NCBI GenBank assembly: GCA_016875215.1
Contig: VGRX01000012.1
Location: 1-37,248 of the forward strand
Direction of reading: 5' to 3'
Length of the DNA stretch: 37,248 nucleotides
DNA from: Deltaproteobacteria bacterium
GTDB lineage: Bacteria > Myxococcota_A > UBA9042 > CAIXZC01
Made by a program: the position numbers and the translations under genes. The notes beneath the pieces are model-generated. The model saw only the letters and a list, made by a program, of their open reading frames with translations, searched no databases and had not been told where the DNA came from. Shown here one piece after another: positions 13,833-21,605 of this stretch (its first letter is position 1; each line of letters opens with the position of its first letter).

Positions 13833-16664
13833 GTGAAGAGGCTCCTGTTTGTGGGCTCCGTGTGTCTGCTCGCGTCGTGTGCAGGCACGAGCGCTCCGAC
13901 CTCCTCGGATGCCGACGGCTTCTCCGGCCTGATGCTCACGGACGAGAGGACGCCTCCTCCGCCCGAGGACGCGGCCGTGGATTCCTTCATCCTCGTCGAC
14001 GTCCACGAGGCACCCGATGCCGAGGTCTCCGGTGCTCCCGACGTGGTGCAGGATGTCCCACCCGTGCCGGAGGTGGTCGAGGGCAAGGCCGTGCCGCCCG
14101 ACTTGCTGCCCCCCCCGGTCGATACCGACGGTGACGGGCTCTCCGACGCCGAGGAGAAGCAGCTCGGCACAGACCCCAAGTCCAAGGATTCGGACAAGGA
14201 CGGGCTCGATGACTGGACCGAGGTCCAGAACGGCAGCAATCCCCTCAAGCAGGATTCCGACTACGACGGGCTTACCGACAAGCAGGAGCTCGAGTGGGGC
14301 ACCGATGCCAACAACCCCGACTGCGACGACGACGGGCTCAAGGACGGAAAGGAAATCCAGCTCGGCACCCATCCGCTCACCGCGGACACGGATGGAGACG
14401 GGCTCAAGGACGGCGACGAGGTCAACGCCGGCTCCAGCCCCCTCAAGGCCGATACCGATGGCGACGGCCTCTCCGACCTCGAGGAGGTCACGCTGTACAA
14501 GACCGACCCGTCTCAGGCCGACACGGACGGCGACGGTATCTCCGACCCGGAGGAGCTGACCATCGGAACCGACCCGGGCAAGCTCGACACGGATGGAGAC
14601 GGGCTCACCGATCCCAAGGAGCTGCAGGACGGAACCGACCCCAAGAAGGCCGACACCGACGGTGACGGTATTGACGACAAGACCGAGTACCAGGTCAAGA
14701 CCGACCCCAAGAACCCGGATAGTGACGGCGACGGCCTCTCCGACGGCTACGAGGTCGCTCACAACCTCCCTCCGCTCAACCCCGACACGGATGGAGACGG
14801 GCTCAAAGACGGTGCCGAGCTCGTCACCTGGGGTACCGATCCGCTCGATTCGGATACCGACAAGGACGGCCTCACCGACGGCAACGAGGTCGAGCTGGGG
14901 ACGGATCCCCTCGCCCTGGATTCCGACGGCGACGGAGCGGATGACGGTGCGGAAGTCACCCTCGGCTTCGACCCTGCCAACCCGGACACCGACGGTGACG
15001 GCGTCCCGGATGGACAAGAGCCCCTGTTCACCACTTGCGGGCAGTTCAACCTCATCTACCCGCAGTACCTCGATTCCGGTCTGGCAGGGTTCACGCTCGC
15101 CATTCAGCCCGCGGCCAAGGTCGTCAAGCTCAGCCTCGCTGACCCGCTCTCCGCTGCCGCTGTGATGGACCAGGACGCGGGCGGGCTGGAGGTCGCCGCA
15201 TTCATGCTCTCCTACATCCCCGAGGACGGACAGACCGACGTCGATGCCCTCTCCTCCATGATCACGGCCAAGCTCAACCCGGTCTGCGGAACGGGCAAGG
15301 TCCGCTCCTCCGGTTACAAGGTCAAGAGCTGGGACGACCAGTTCGACCTCAAGGTCATGGTCGTGCTCGACGTGACCTGCTCCGGCGGTGGCTGGAACGT
15401 GGCCACGGTGCGGAATCAGGCTCTCTCGGTGCTCTCGAACACTGCACCGGCCGACCTGGCGGACCTGCCTGCACCATTTGGAAACGAAACCAGCGAGTTC
15501 GTGGTGAGCTACCTGGTCGAAAGCCGCGAGATGGGACGCCTCATCATCGTCGGTGCGGCCGCCCCCAGGAGCCGTTTCGATGACCTGGCCGACCCTACCC
15601 GCCTGGAGGTCAACGACTTCGTCAACGGTTCCAACCTGGCCAACTACCTCAACGGCACGTCGGACGACTGCACTCCGTTCGAGGGCAAGACCGCAAAGGC
15701 CGACTTCATCTGGGCTGTCGACAACTCCGGGTCCATGGACAACGACAAGGCCACCGTTGCAGCCAACGTGCCCAAGTTCACCCAGCTCCTCTCCAACGCG
15801 GGCGTGGACTACCGCCTCGCCGTCACCTACCAGAACTGCTCCGACATCGACGGGGCCGGAGCCAACGGCCTCTCCGCCGAGCTGGTCAACATCGTTCTTA
15901 CCAACGACATCACGAACGCCAAGAGCAACTGCACGTCCACCACATCCGGCACCCTGGTCAACGGCAACCTGTGCAACGGGAAGTTCACGACCAGCCTGAC
16001 CGAGTTCCAGAACTGCGTGCTGGCCAACGTCAGTGGAAGCGGCAGCGAGTACACGCTGTCCACCGGCATGATGGCCATCGACCGCAGCCTCCCCCGCAAG
16101 GACAACACCAGCAACAAGCTCCGCACCGATGCCTCCACCATCCTCGTCGTACTGACCGACGAGCACGAGCAGGCCTTCGAGAACGAGCTGTCCTGGATGA
16201 AGAACGACACTCCCACCGATCCCGCGCAGATCGCTCAGCTCAAGAAGATCACGGATCCCTACATCGCCTGGCTCAAGAAGCCGGAGGTCAATGCCATCGT
16301 CTTCGGCCTCATCGTCATGCCCAACATGGGGGTCGGCGAGGCGGCCGTCGGCATCTACCGGGTCGTCAACGAGACCGGAGGGACCGCCGGCCATCTTCCG
16401 GCCGGCGACCTGTCCGCCACCCTCCAGGAGGTCATCGGCGCTGCGATCGGCTATTCGTCTGTCGTCAAGTTCGAGCACGTCCCCATCTCCATGACCATCC
16501 AGATCTCCATCGCCCAGGCCGGAAAGCCGGCAAAGAAGATCCCCCGCTCCCGCATCGACGGCTTCGAGTACGATTCCCTGTCCAACGGCCTCGTCTTCCA
16601 CGGCAGCTACGTGCCCAAGTCCGGGGATGAGCTGGCCGTCTCCTACATCTACTGGTTGAAGTAG
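13833..16664 (+). CDS. Surface lipoprotein with thrombospondin-3 repeats and a VWA domain
   Basis: The 943-residue product starts at GTG 13833 (GGGAGG 6 bp upstream) and has a canonical lipobox LASC (Cys16). After an acidic linker, residues 97 to about 396 hold 14 units of about 22 residues with the calcium-binding core DTDGDGLxDxxE, as in thrombospondin type 3 repeats. A beta-rich region follows, then a VWA-like domain whose MIDAS motif DNSGS is at 630-634. Calcium would stiffen the stalk; the VWA domain would present a metal-dependent binding site at the tip. An adhesin or surface protein-binding role fits. The long antisense frames over this gene are shadows of its Asp/Gly-rich codons. Confidence 0.92.
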   Translation: MKRLLFVGSVCLLASCAGTSAPTSSDADGFSGLMLTDERTPPPPEDAAVDSFILVDVHEAPDAEVSGAPDVVQDVPPVPEVVEGKAVPPDLLPPPVDTDGDGLSDAEEKQLGTDPKSKDSDKDGLDDWTEVQNGSNPLKQDSDYDGLTDKQELEWGTDANNPDCDDDGLKDGKEIQLGTHPLTADTDGDGLKDGDEVNAGSSPLKADTDGDGLSDLEEVTLYKTDPSQADTDGDGISDPEELTIGTDPGKLDTDGDGLTDPKELQDGTDPKKADTDGDGIDDKTEYQVKTDPKNPDSDGDGLSDGYEVAHNLPPLNPDTDGDGLKDGAELVTWGTDPLDSDTDKDGLTDGNEVELGTDPLALDSDGDGADDGAEVTLGFDPANPDTDGDGVPDGQEPLFTTCGQFNLIYPQYLDSGLAGFTLAIQPAAKVVKLSLADPLSAAAVMDQDAGGLEVAAFMLSYIPEDGQTDVDALSSMITAKLNPVCGTGKVRSSGYKVKSWDDQFDLKVMVVLDVTCSGGGWNVATVRNQALSVLSNTAPADLADLPAPFGNETSEFVVSYLVESREMGRLIIVGAAAPRSRFDDLADPTRLEVNDFVNGSNLANYLNGTSDDCTPFEGKTAKADFIWAVDNSGSMDNDKATVAANVPKFTQLLSNAGVDYRLAVTYQNCSDIDGAGANGLSAELVNIVLTNDITNAKSNCTSTTSGTLVNGNLCNGKFTTSLTEFQNCVLANVSGSGSEYTLSTGMMAIDRSLPRKDNTSNKLRTDASTILVVLTDEHEQAFENELSWMKNDTPTDPAQIAQLKKITDPYIAWLKKPEVNAIVFGLIVMPNMGVGEAAVGIYRVVNETGGTAGHLPAGDLSATLQEVIGAAIGYSSVVKFEHVPISMTIQISIAQAGKPAKKIPRSRIDGFEYDSLSNGLVFHGSYVPKSGDELAVSYIYWLK
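14121..15021 (+). repeat. 14 thrombospondin type 3 coding repeats
   Basis: About 66-bp units each encode D-x-D-x-D-G-L/I/V-x-D-x-x-E-x-x-x-G-T-D-P. Unit 4 has an Asp-Cys-Asp start and the last unit is partial. They vary at wobble positions, so the array is old and not recently amplified. Confidence 0.9.
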
Positions 16665-16670
16665 TTGCCC

Positions 16671-16698
16671 TTGCTTTCCCCCGGCCTCCGCCTATAAT
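16671..16698 (+). promoter_or_regulatory. Promoter for tRNA-Pro
   Basis: A perfect TATAAT (16693-16698) with TTGCTT (16671-16676) 16 bp upstream. The -10 ends 18 bp before the tRNA 5' end, leaving a short leader. Confidence 0.7.
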
Positions 16699-16716
16699 CA
16701 CGGCCGTTTGTCGCGT

Positions 16717-16790
16717 CGGGGCGTAGCGCAGCCTGGTAGCGCGCCAGTTTTGGGTACTGGATGTCGCCGGTTCAAATCCGGCCGCCCCGA
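16717..16790 (+). tRNA. tRNA-Pro (anticodon UGG)
   Basis: The 74-nt sequence folds as a cloverleaf. The acceptor stem CGGGGCG (16717-16723) pairs with CGCCCCG (16783-16789) and A16790 is the discriminator. The anticodon stem CCAGT/ACTGG encloses loop TTTGGGT with anticodon TGG at 16751-16753, and GGTTCAAAT marks the T-arm. CCA is not encoded. A TTTTT run follows at 16793-16797. It closely matches the usual bacterial tRNA-Pro pattern starting CGGGGCGTAGCGCAGCCTGG. Confidence 0.97.
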
Positions 16791-16807
16791 TCTTTTTGAC
16801 TCGCCTC

Positions 16808-17089
16808 GGGCGACCGCACCGTGGAGATGTGCCGAGGCAAGGAAGGCCGTTGCGGGCTCCGCCCGCTCCCGAACCGTGGGAGCGGGAACGGGAACGGGCG
16901 ACCGCACCGTGGAGATGTGCCGAGGCAAGGAGGGCCGTTGCGGGCTCCGCCCGCTCCCGAACCGTGGGAGCGGGAACGGGAACGGGCGACCGCACCGTGG
17001 AGATGTGCCGAGGCAAGGAAGGCCGTTGCGGGCTATGCCCGCTCCCGAACCGTGGGAGAGGCCACTGGTGCCGTGGAGATGTGCCGAGG
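16808..17089 (+). repeat. 88-bp tandem repeat array with paired hairpins, leader of the nitroreductase
   Basis: Units start at 16808, 16896 and 16984; the first two are full length with one base difference. The third diverges after about 75 bp, and a fourth partial copy is the 19-bp segment ending in GTGCCGAGG at 17071-17089, directly before the nitroreductase ribosome binding site. In each unit GCGGGC-TCC-GCCCGC (16852-16866 in unit 1) forms one hairpin, and CCCGCTCCC (16862-16870) with GGGAGCGGG (16878-16886) forms another; they share bases and exclude each other. Unit 3 changes the first loop from TCC to TAT but keeps the stem. The unit is not a multiple of 3, so open frames over it are not a protein repeat. 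Confidence 0.85.
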
Positions 17090-17096
17090 GGAAGAC

Positions 17097-17672
17097 ATGA
17101 ACGACGTGACAAGGACGATCCGGGAACGAAGGAGCATTCGGCGGTATCGGCAGGACCCGATTCCCGAGGCCGACCTGACGATGCTGCTCGAAGCCGTACG
17201 CTGGTCCCCGTCATGGGCCAACACCCAGTGCTGGGATGTGGTGGTGGTGTGCGAAGAGGCTTTGAAGCGACGGCTCCAGGCGGCAGTCGGCAGCAACCCT
17301 GCGTTCGATGCCATGGTCGATGCCCCGGTCGTCCTGGTCCTGTGCGGGCGCAAGGACCGGGCCGGCTTCAAGAAGGGGGAGGCGGCCACCCGCTACGGCG
17401 ACTGGATGATGTACGACCTCGGGCTTGCGAACCAGAGCCTCTGCCTGGCTGCCCATGCGCTCGGGCTGGGCACCGTGATCGTGGGCAAGTTCGACCATGC
17501 TGCGGCGGAACGGATCCTCGGGGTGCCGGAAACCCACGCTGTCGTCACCATGGTACCGGTGGGATACCCGGCTCAGCCCGCCGCTGCACCGCCGCGCAAG
17601 GCACTGCGCGAGTTCGTGCACGAAGGCGCCTTCGGCACTCCGTGGGGCATGCAGACCGGCCCCCAGGGATAG
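17097..17672 (+). CDS. Nitroreductase family protein
   Basis: A 191-residue FMN-dependent oxidoreductase of the NfsB/NfnB-type superfamily. The N-terminal RERRSIRRY (FMN phosphate binding) and SWANTQCW motifs, the central helix with ANQSLCLAAHALGLGT and the C-terminal MVPVGYP are typical. Such enzymes use NAD(P)H to reduce nitro compounds, quinones or enones; the substrate cannot be read from sequence. ATG 17097 has GAGGGG 5-8 bp upstream and begins where the family does. The frame stays open upstream through the 88-bp repeats, but that part is not protein-like. The IDI gene follows after 52 bp. Confidence 0.92.
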   Translation: MNDVTRTIRERRSIRRYRQDPIPEADLTMLLEAVRWSPSWANTQCWDVVVVCEEALKRRLQAAVGSNPAFDAMVDAPVVLVLCGRKDRAGFKKGEAATRYGDWMMYDLGLANQSLCLAAHALGLGTVIVGKFDHAAAERILGVPETHAVVTMVPVGYPAQPAAAPPRKALREFVHEGAFGTPWGMQTGPQG

Positions 17673-17724
17673 AACGGCTTCGCTTCCTCGCCCCGCCCGG
17701 GGGAGGGATCGATCGGAGGTCGCT

Positions 17725-18768
17725 GTGGAACCGACCGACATCCGCATCCGCATGCAGCATCACCTCGACCTCTGCCTGACGGAAGAAGTGGAATCCGGAG
17801 ACCCGGGCTTCTCCCGATTCCGGCTCATCCCTGAATCGCTGCCCGAGCTGGCCCCGGAGAGCATCGACACGGCCACATCGTTCCTGGGACGCCGCCTCTC
17901 GTTTCCCTTCATCATCGGGTCCATGACCGGAGGTGCGGGAGGGGATCCCCCTCTGAACCACCTGCTGGCCACGGCCGCTTCGAGGGCAGGCGTGGCCCTG
18001 GCGCTCGGCTCCATGCGCCCCCTGCTCGAAGATCCCTCGCTGCGGCGTGAGTACGACGTGCGCCTGCTCGCTCCGGAAGTTCCGCTTCTCGGCAACGTGT
18101 CGGCCTGGCAACTGCGGGACGAATCATTCCGGACACGCACGGTCGAGGTGTCCCGCGAGCTCGCGCTGGACGGCATGTACGTCCACGTCAACGCGGGGCA
18201 GGAGCTTGTCCAGCCCGAGGGAGAACGCTCATTCGTCGGTGCGCTCGATGCGATCGTCCGTTTCGCTTCCGCGTATCCCGGCCCGGTCCTGCTCAAGGAG
18301 GTGGGCCTGGGCCTCTCGACACGGCATCTTGCCCGCCTGTTGGACGGCGGCGTCGTGGGATTCGACGTCGCGGGGCGGGGAGGAACCGACTTCGTGCGGG
18401 TCGAAGCGCTGCGAGCGGACGACCCCGATGCGTGGTTGCTTGCATCCGCTCTGGAATCCGTGGGCCTTCCCACCGCCCTTGCCCTGCAGCACCTCTCTGC
18501 CGAGCTGGACCAGCAGGCAACAGGCAGACGCCGACGCCCCCTGACGCTCGCGTCCGGAGGCGTTCGGACCGCGGCCGACATGGCCATCGCTCTGGCACTC
18601 GGTGCCGACCTGGTCTCAGCCGCCCGCCCCATCCTTCTCGCTTCCCGGCAAGGCGAAGACGCCGTCGTGGATTGGCTCGAGGCACGACGCAATGAGCTGG
18701 CGAAGCTCTGCCTGCTGTGCGGCTGCCGCACCCCGGCCGAACTCCGGGGAAAGGCCGTGGGGTTGTAG
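17725..18768 (+). CDS. fni: Type 2 isopentenyl-diphosphate delta-isomerase
   Basis: Interconverts isopentenyl and dimethylallyl diphosphate using reduced FMN and Mg2+. The 347-residue length is typical of the type 2 (Fni) family. Motifs in order: IGSMTGG near the N-terminus (FMN binding), NAGQELVQPEGER (catalytic Gln and Mg-binding Glu), LLKEVGLG, FDVAGRGGTDF and LASGGVRT (phosphate binding). GTG 17725 with GGAGG 5 bp upstream is chosen; the in-frame extension upstream overlaps the nitroreductase and is rejected. Type 2 IDI usually goes with the mevalonate route, which Myxococcota use; no other isoprenoid gene is in the window. Confidence 0.94.
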   Translation: MEPTDIRIRMQHHLDLCLTEEVESGDPGFSRFRLIPESLPELAPESIDTATSFLGRRLSFPFIIGSMTGGAGGDPPLNHLLATAASRAGVALALGSMRPLLEDPSLRREYDVRLLAPEVPLLGNVSAWQLRDESFRTRTVEVSRELALDGMYVHVNAGQELVQPEGERSFVGALDAIVRFASAYPGPVLLKEVGLGLSTRHLARLLDGGVVGFDVAGRGGTDFVRVEALRADDPDAWLLASALESVGLPTALALQHLSAELDQQATGRRRRPLTLASGGVRTAADMAIALALGADLVSAARPILLASRQGEDAVVDWLEARRNELAKLCLLCGCRTPAELRGKAVGL

Positions 18769-18857
18769 GCGGCGGCGTCCTATTCGTCCTATTGTCCCAT
18801 AGCCTTTCCCTCCCGCATCCAGTACAATGCGACCGGACGGAAACGGGAGGTGGTGAC

Positions 18858-20255
18858 ATGGTTCCAACGAACTGTGCGGGGCGAATCGGATGGGGGGCCT
18901 TGCTTGCAGCGTTCCTGCTGGTGGCCGCGTGTTCCGGCAAGGACTCCACGGACGTGGCGCAGCAGCCGGATGCGAACGGTGGTGACATGGTGGACCAGGC
19001 GGCACCGCTCGACTCGGTTCTTGCGGACACGCCCGACACGCCCGACACGTCCGACCCGTCCGACACGTCCGACACGTCCGACACGTCCGACACGTCCGAC
19101 ACGTCCGACCCGTCCGACCCGTCCGACCCGTCCGACACGTCCGACACGCCCGACACGCCCGCCCCCCCCTGCGAGTTTCCTCCGTTCCCGACCGACTGCT
19201 CCCTGGTCAGCGAGTTCCAGTGCGGCTTCATGGCGTGGTGCCAGGCCGGTTCGCTGTTCGTCGACTGGCACCACCACCACTTCTGCGACCAGGGAGAGAT
19301 GATCATCGATTACTCATGCTCGTACGCCTGCCCGCACGGCTGCCAGGAGTGGGACGTCGAGGACTGGCCCTCCGACGGCCCGACCCTGGTCGAGAAGTAC
19401 TGCAACCAGTGCTCATCCCCTGCCGACTGCGAGGGACTTCCCCACGACCTTTGCGAGGGCAGTTGGACCTGCCAGGACGGGAGTTGCGGATGGAAGTGCG
19501 GCCCCGGGTGCGTGCCGGATGGCGAGTCGGTCCCGGTCATCCCTGACGCACCCGAATGCTGCGAGGGGCTATCCAAGATCCCGTGCGACAAGCCTGACGG
19601 AAACGGCCTCTGCCAGGGGTGCGACGGAGCTGCGATCTGCGCCGCCTGCGGGGATGGGATCTGCGGCCTGGGCGAGAACCTCTGCAACTGCCCCATGGAC
19701 TGCCAGGGAGAGTGCCTCACGCTCGGACAGGGATTCATCGACTTCGATACCGAGGGCAAGTGCTGTCCCGGCCTCACGCCCAAGTTCGACTGCGACCTGT
19801 CGCTCGACGGCTGCGTCTGCAAGAAGTGCCCGTGCAACATCTGCATCCTCTGCGGCGACGGCATCTGCGGCCCGTACGAGCACCAGTGCAACTGCCCCGA
19901 GGACTGCCCGACCATCGACAAGTGCGTCCCCACCAAGCAGACCGAGTGCCTGGGAGAAGTCCCCGAGCCGTCCCCCGGCGAGCTCAAGGTCACCGTCATG
20001 GGCAACAGTCTCCACGTCGCGCACCTGAAGGTCGTGATGAACTGCTGCGCCGAGGTCGAGATCTGCTTCGAGCCCCTGATGGATTCCATCAAGGTCACGG
20101 AGAAGCTCAAGAAGCCCTACGCCCCCTGCTTCTGCAACTGCAAGTTCGACATCGATGCCACCCTGCCCGGCATCAAGAGCGGCACCTACAAGCTCACCCT
20201 GTTCAACGAGGAGGTGGGGCAGACCCTCTTCACCCAGGAAGTGAGTATTCCGTGA
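18858..20255 (+). CDS. Cys-rich lipoprotein with Ser-Asp-Thr repeat linker
   Basis: The 465-residue product (ATG 18858, GGGAGG 7 bp upstream) has lipobox VAAC (Cys25), then a linker of about 45 residues built from 15 units of Asp-Thr/Pro-Ser/Pro. The mature region is very Cys-rich, including two copies of a CGDGICGxxExxCNCPxDC motif (about residues 268-288 and 333-353) also seen in other secreted bacterial and animal proteins. The C-terminal 100 residues have fewer Cys and look beta-rich. No enzyme motif is seen. It leads a rightward group with a porin and a PHP hydrolase. A TACAAT at 18823-18828 may be its -10, without a convincing -35. Confidence 0.88.
   Translation: MVPTNCAGRIGWGALLAAFLLVAACSGKDSTDVAQQPDANGGDMVDQAAPLDSVLADTPDTPDTSDPSDTSDTSDTSDTSDTSDPSDPSDPSDTSDTPDTPAPPCEFPPFPTDCSLVSEFQCGFMAWCQAGSLFVDWHHHHFCDQGEMIIDYSCSYACPHGCQEWDVEDWPSDGPTLVEKYCNQCSSPADCEGLPHDLCEGSWTCQDGSCGWKCGPGCVPDGESVPVIPDAPECCEGLSKIPCDKPDGNGLCQGCDGAAICAACGDGICGLGENLCNCPMDCQGECLTLGQGFIDFDTEGKCCPGLTPKFDCDLSLDGCVCKKCPCNICILCGDGICGPYEHQCNCPEDCPTIDKCVPTKQTECLGEVPEPSPGELKVTVMGNSLHVAHLKVVMNCCAEVEICFEPLMDSIKVTEKLKKPYAPCFCNCKFDIDATLPGIKSGTYKLTLFNEEVGQTLFTQEVSIP
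19026..19160 (+). repeat. 9-bp coding minisatellite, 15 units
   Basis: Fifteen in-frame 9-bp units encode Asp-Thr-Ser, Asp-Pro-Ser or Asp-Thr-Pro. The commonest unit is GACACGTCC, the same as in the left-edge and right-edge arrays. Single-base variants (ACG/CCG, TCC/CCC) are clustered, as expected for slippage-driven turnover. Confidence 0.9.
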
Positions 20256-20265
20256 ACGGTGTTGC

Positions 20266-20294
20266 TTGATTCGCCCTTCTCTCGTTGCTAGACT
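20266..20294 (+). promoter_or_regulatory. Promoter for the porin gene
   Basis: TTGATT (20266-20271), 17-bp spacer, TAGACT (20289-20294), 43 bp upstream of ATG 20337. It suggests the porin and PHP genes can be transcribed apart from the lipoprotein before them. Confidence 0.45.
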
Positions 20295-20336
20295 CCGCCC
20301 GTGAAAACCCTCTTTCGTCCAAGGAGACAGAACGCC

Positions 20337-21596
20337 ATGACACGGTTTGCATCGCTCGCCGCCTATGTCATCGTATTGTCCGCTTGCCTTGCCCTCTCGC
20401 CGACGGCCCGGGCCGAAGATGCCGGGATCCCCGCCAGTGATGACTCCACGCCGGCTCAGGCCGCCGATTCTCCGCTCAAGGCATTGAAGGACGGCCTTGC
20501 AAGGGTCGAGAAGGGGCCGTTTTCCGCGGCGCTCCGTGCTCGCATCCAGGGATGGGGCGGCTGGGTCGGCGAGGATGCGAACCTCGAGAACGGCGACTGG
20601 ATGCAGGAGCCGGGATTCAGGCTGCGCCGGGCGCGTATCGGCGTGGACGGCACGTTCTTCGATGACTTCAAGTTCGAGCTCCAGTTGGATGTCTTCGACC
20701 AGGAGCGCACCGGCGGTCCCCTGTACTCGGCCTGGGTCGACTGGACTCCGGTCCATTACATCGGGGCCACCTTCGGCGTGCAGTCGTTCCCGGCCGTGCG
20801 ATCGATGATGATGTCGTCGGGGTACCTGCCGTTCCTGGACCGGCCGATGGGGGCGATCGCCATGGCCCCGGAGAATGCCATGGGCCTGGTCCTGCACTCG
20901 AGCCCCTGGAAGGACCACACGAACATCATGATCGGTCTCTTCAACGGCCTGCGCCGTGGGGAGAGCTTCTTCGACGGCTACGAGGGCGTGGGAAGCTCCC
21001 TGGGCAACCGCTTCGACGGCCTCTCGGGCGTTGCCCGCTTCGACGTAGAGCCCCTGGCGCCCATCGGCAAGGAGATGGCGGATCCGTGCAAGTGCCCGAA
21101 GCTCAGGCTCGGCCTCGGTGCCGGCGGCTTCTTGAACGGAACGGGGGCATTCTCGAACGACGAGGGAGCCACCTCGCTCTTCCCCTTCCTCGATGGCGGA
21201 AAGATGGCCACCCGGGGTGCATCGGGCTATGTGCACCTGAAGACGTATGGGTTCCACTTCTTCGGCGAGTACGCCCACGAATGGGGCGGTGCGAAGGAGC
21301 AGCCCACCACTCCCACCAAGCAGTTCAGCGATACCGAGAGCTACTCGTTCAACACGTCGCTCGGATACGTCATCCTCAAGGACCGCCTCGGGCTTGCCAT
21401 CCGCACCGAGCTGTTCGACGACAACGTGGACGACACCGACCTGGGCGCCGAGATGCTCGTCGGGGGAACCGTGACCTGGTACGTGGCCCGTGACTTCCTC
21501 AAGGCCCAGCTCGAGTACATGTACCGGTACGAGCTGGGCGAGGAGCCCGCTCTGTCCAATGACTACGTGATCGGCGGCGTGCAGCTCATGTTCTAG
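20337..21596 (+). CDS. OprO/OprP-like outer-membrane porin
   Basis: A 419-residue beta-barrel protein of the phosphate-selective porin O/P type. Start ATG 20337 has AAGGAG 10 bp upstream; the frame is open to 20301 but that part is not needed. A signal peptide ends at ARA (about 26); LSAC inside it resembles a lipobox, but the following hydrophobic residues and ARA favour ordinary cleavage. The segment FRLRRARIGVDGTFFDDFKF and the following SAWVDWTP, GVQSFPAVRS and PFLDRP match the family pattern. The chain ends in Phe (VQLMF), the usual barrel-assembly signal. Only 9 bp separate its stop from the PHP lipoprotein start, so the two are probably co-transcribed. Substrate specificity is not determined. 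Confidence 0.82.
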   Translation: MTRFASLAAYVIVLSACLALSPTARAEDAGIPASDDSTPAQAADSPLKALKDGLARVEKGPFSAALRARIQGWGGWVGEDANLENGDWMQEPGFRLRRARIGVDGTFFDDFKFELQLDVFDQERTGGPLYSAWVDWTPVHYIGATFGVQSFPAVRSMMMSSGYLPFLDRPMGAIAMAPENAMGLVLHSSPWKDHTNIMIGLFNGLRRGESFFDGYEGVGSSLGNRFDGLSGVARFDVEPLAPIGKEMADPCKCPKLRLGLGAGGFLNGTGAFSNDEGATSLFPFLDGGKMATRGASGYVHLKTYGFHFFGEYAHEWGGAKEQPTTPTKQFSDTESYSFNTSLGYVILKDRLGLAIRTELFDDNVDDTDLGAEMLVGGTVTWYVARDFLKAQLEYMYRYELGEEPALSNDYVIGGVQLMF

Positions 21597-21605
21597 GAGG
21601 CAGCC

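Noticed and set aside
9067-16601. Very long open frames on the minus strand opposite the TPR protein and lipoproteins (about 1180 and 1330 codons)
   Set aside because: They mirror the codon bias of the plus-strand genes, have no signal peptide or domain pattern, lack ribosome binding sites and cross several real gene boundaries.
16808-17089. CRISPR array
   Set aside because: The units are contiguous 88-bp tandem copies without unique spacers, and no cas genes are present.
16717-17089. Integration site at the tRNA-Pro gene
   Set aside because: No duplicate of the tRNA 3' end and no integrase was found in the window.
16821-17096. In-frame N-terminal extension of the nitroreductase through the 88-bp repeats
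   Set aside because: The unit length is not a multiple of 3, so the copies encode unrelated peptides; homology and the ribosome binding site place the start at 17097.
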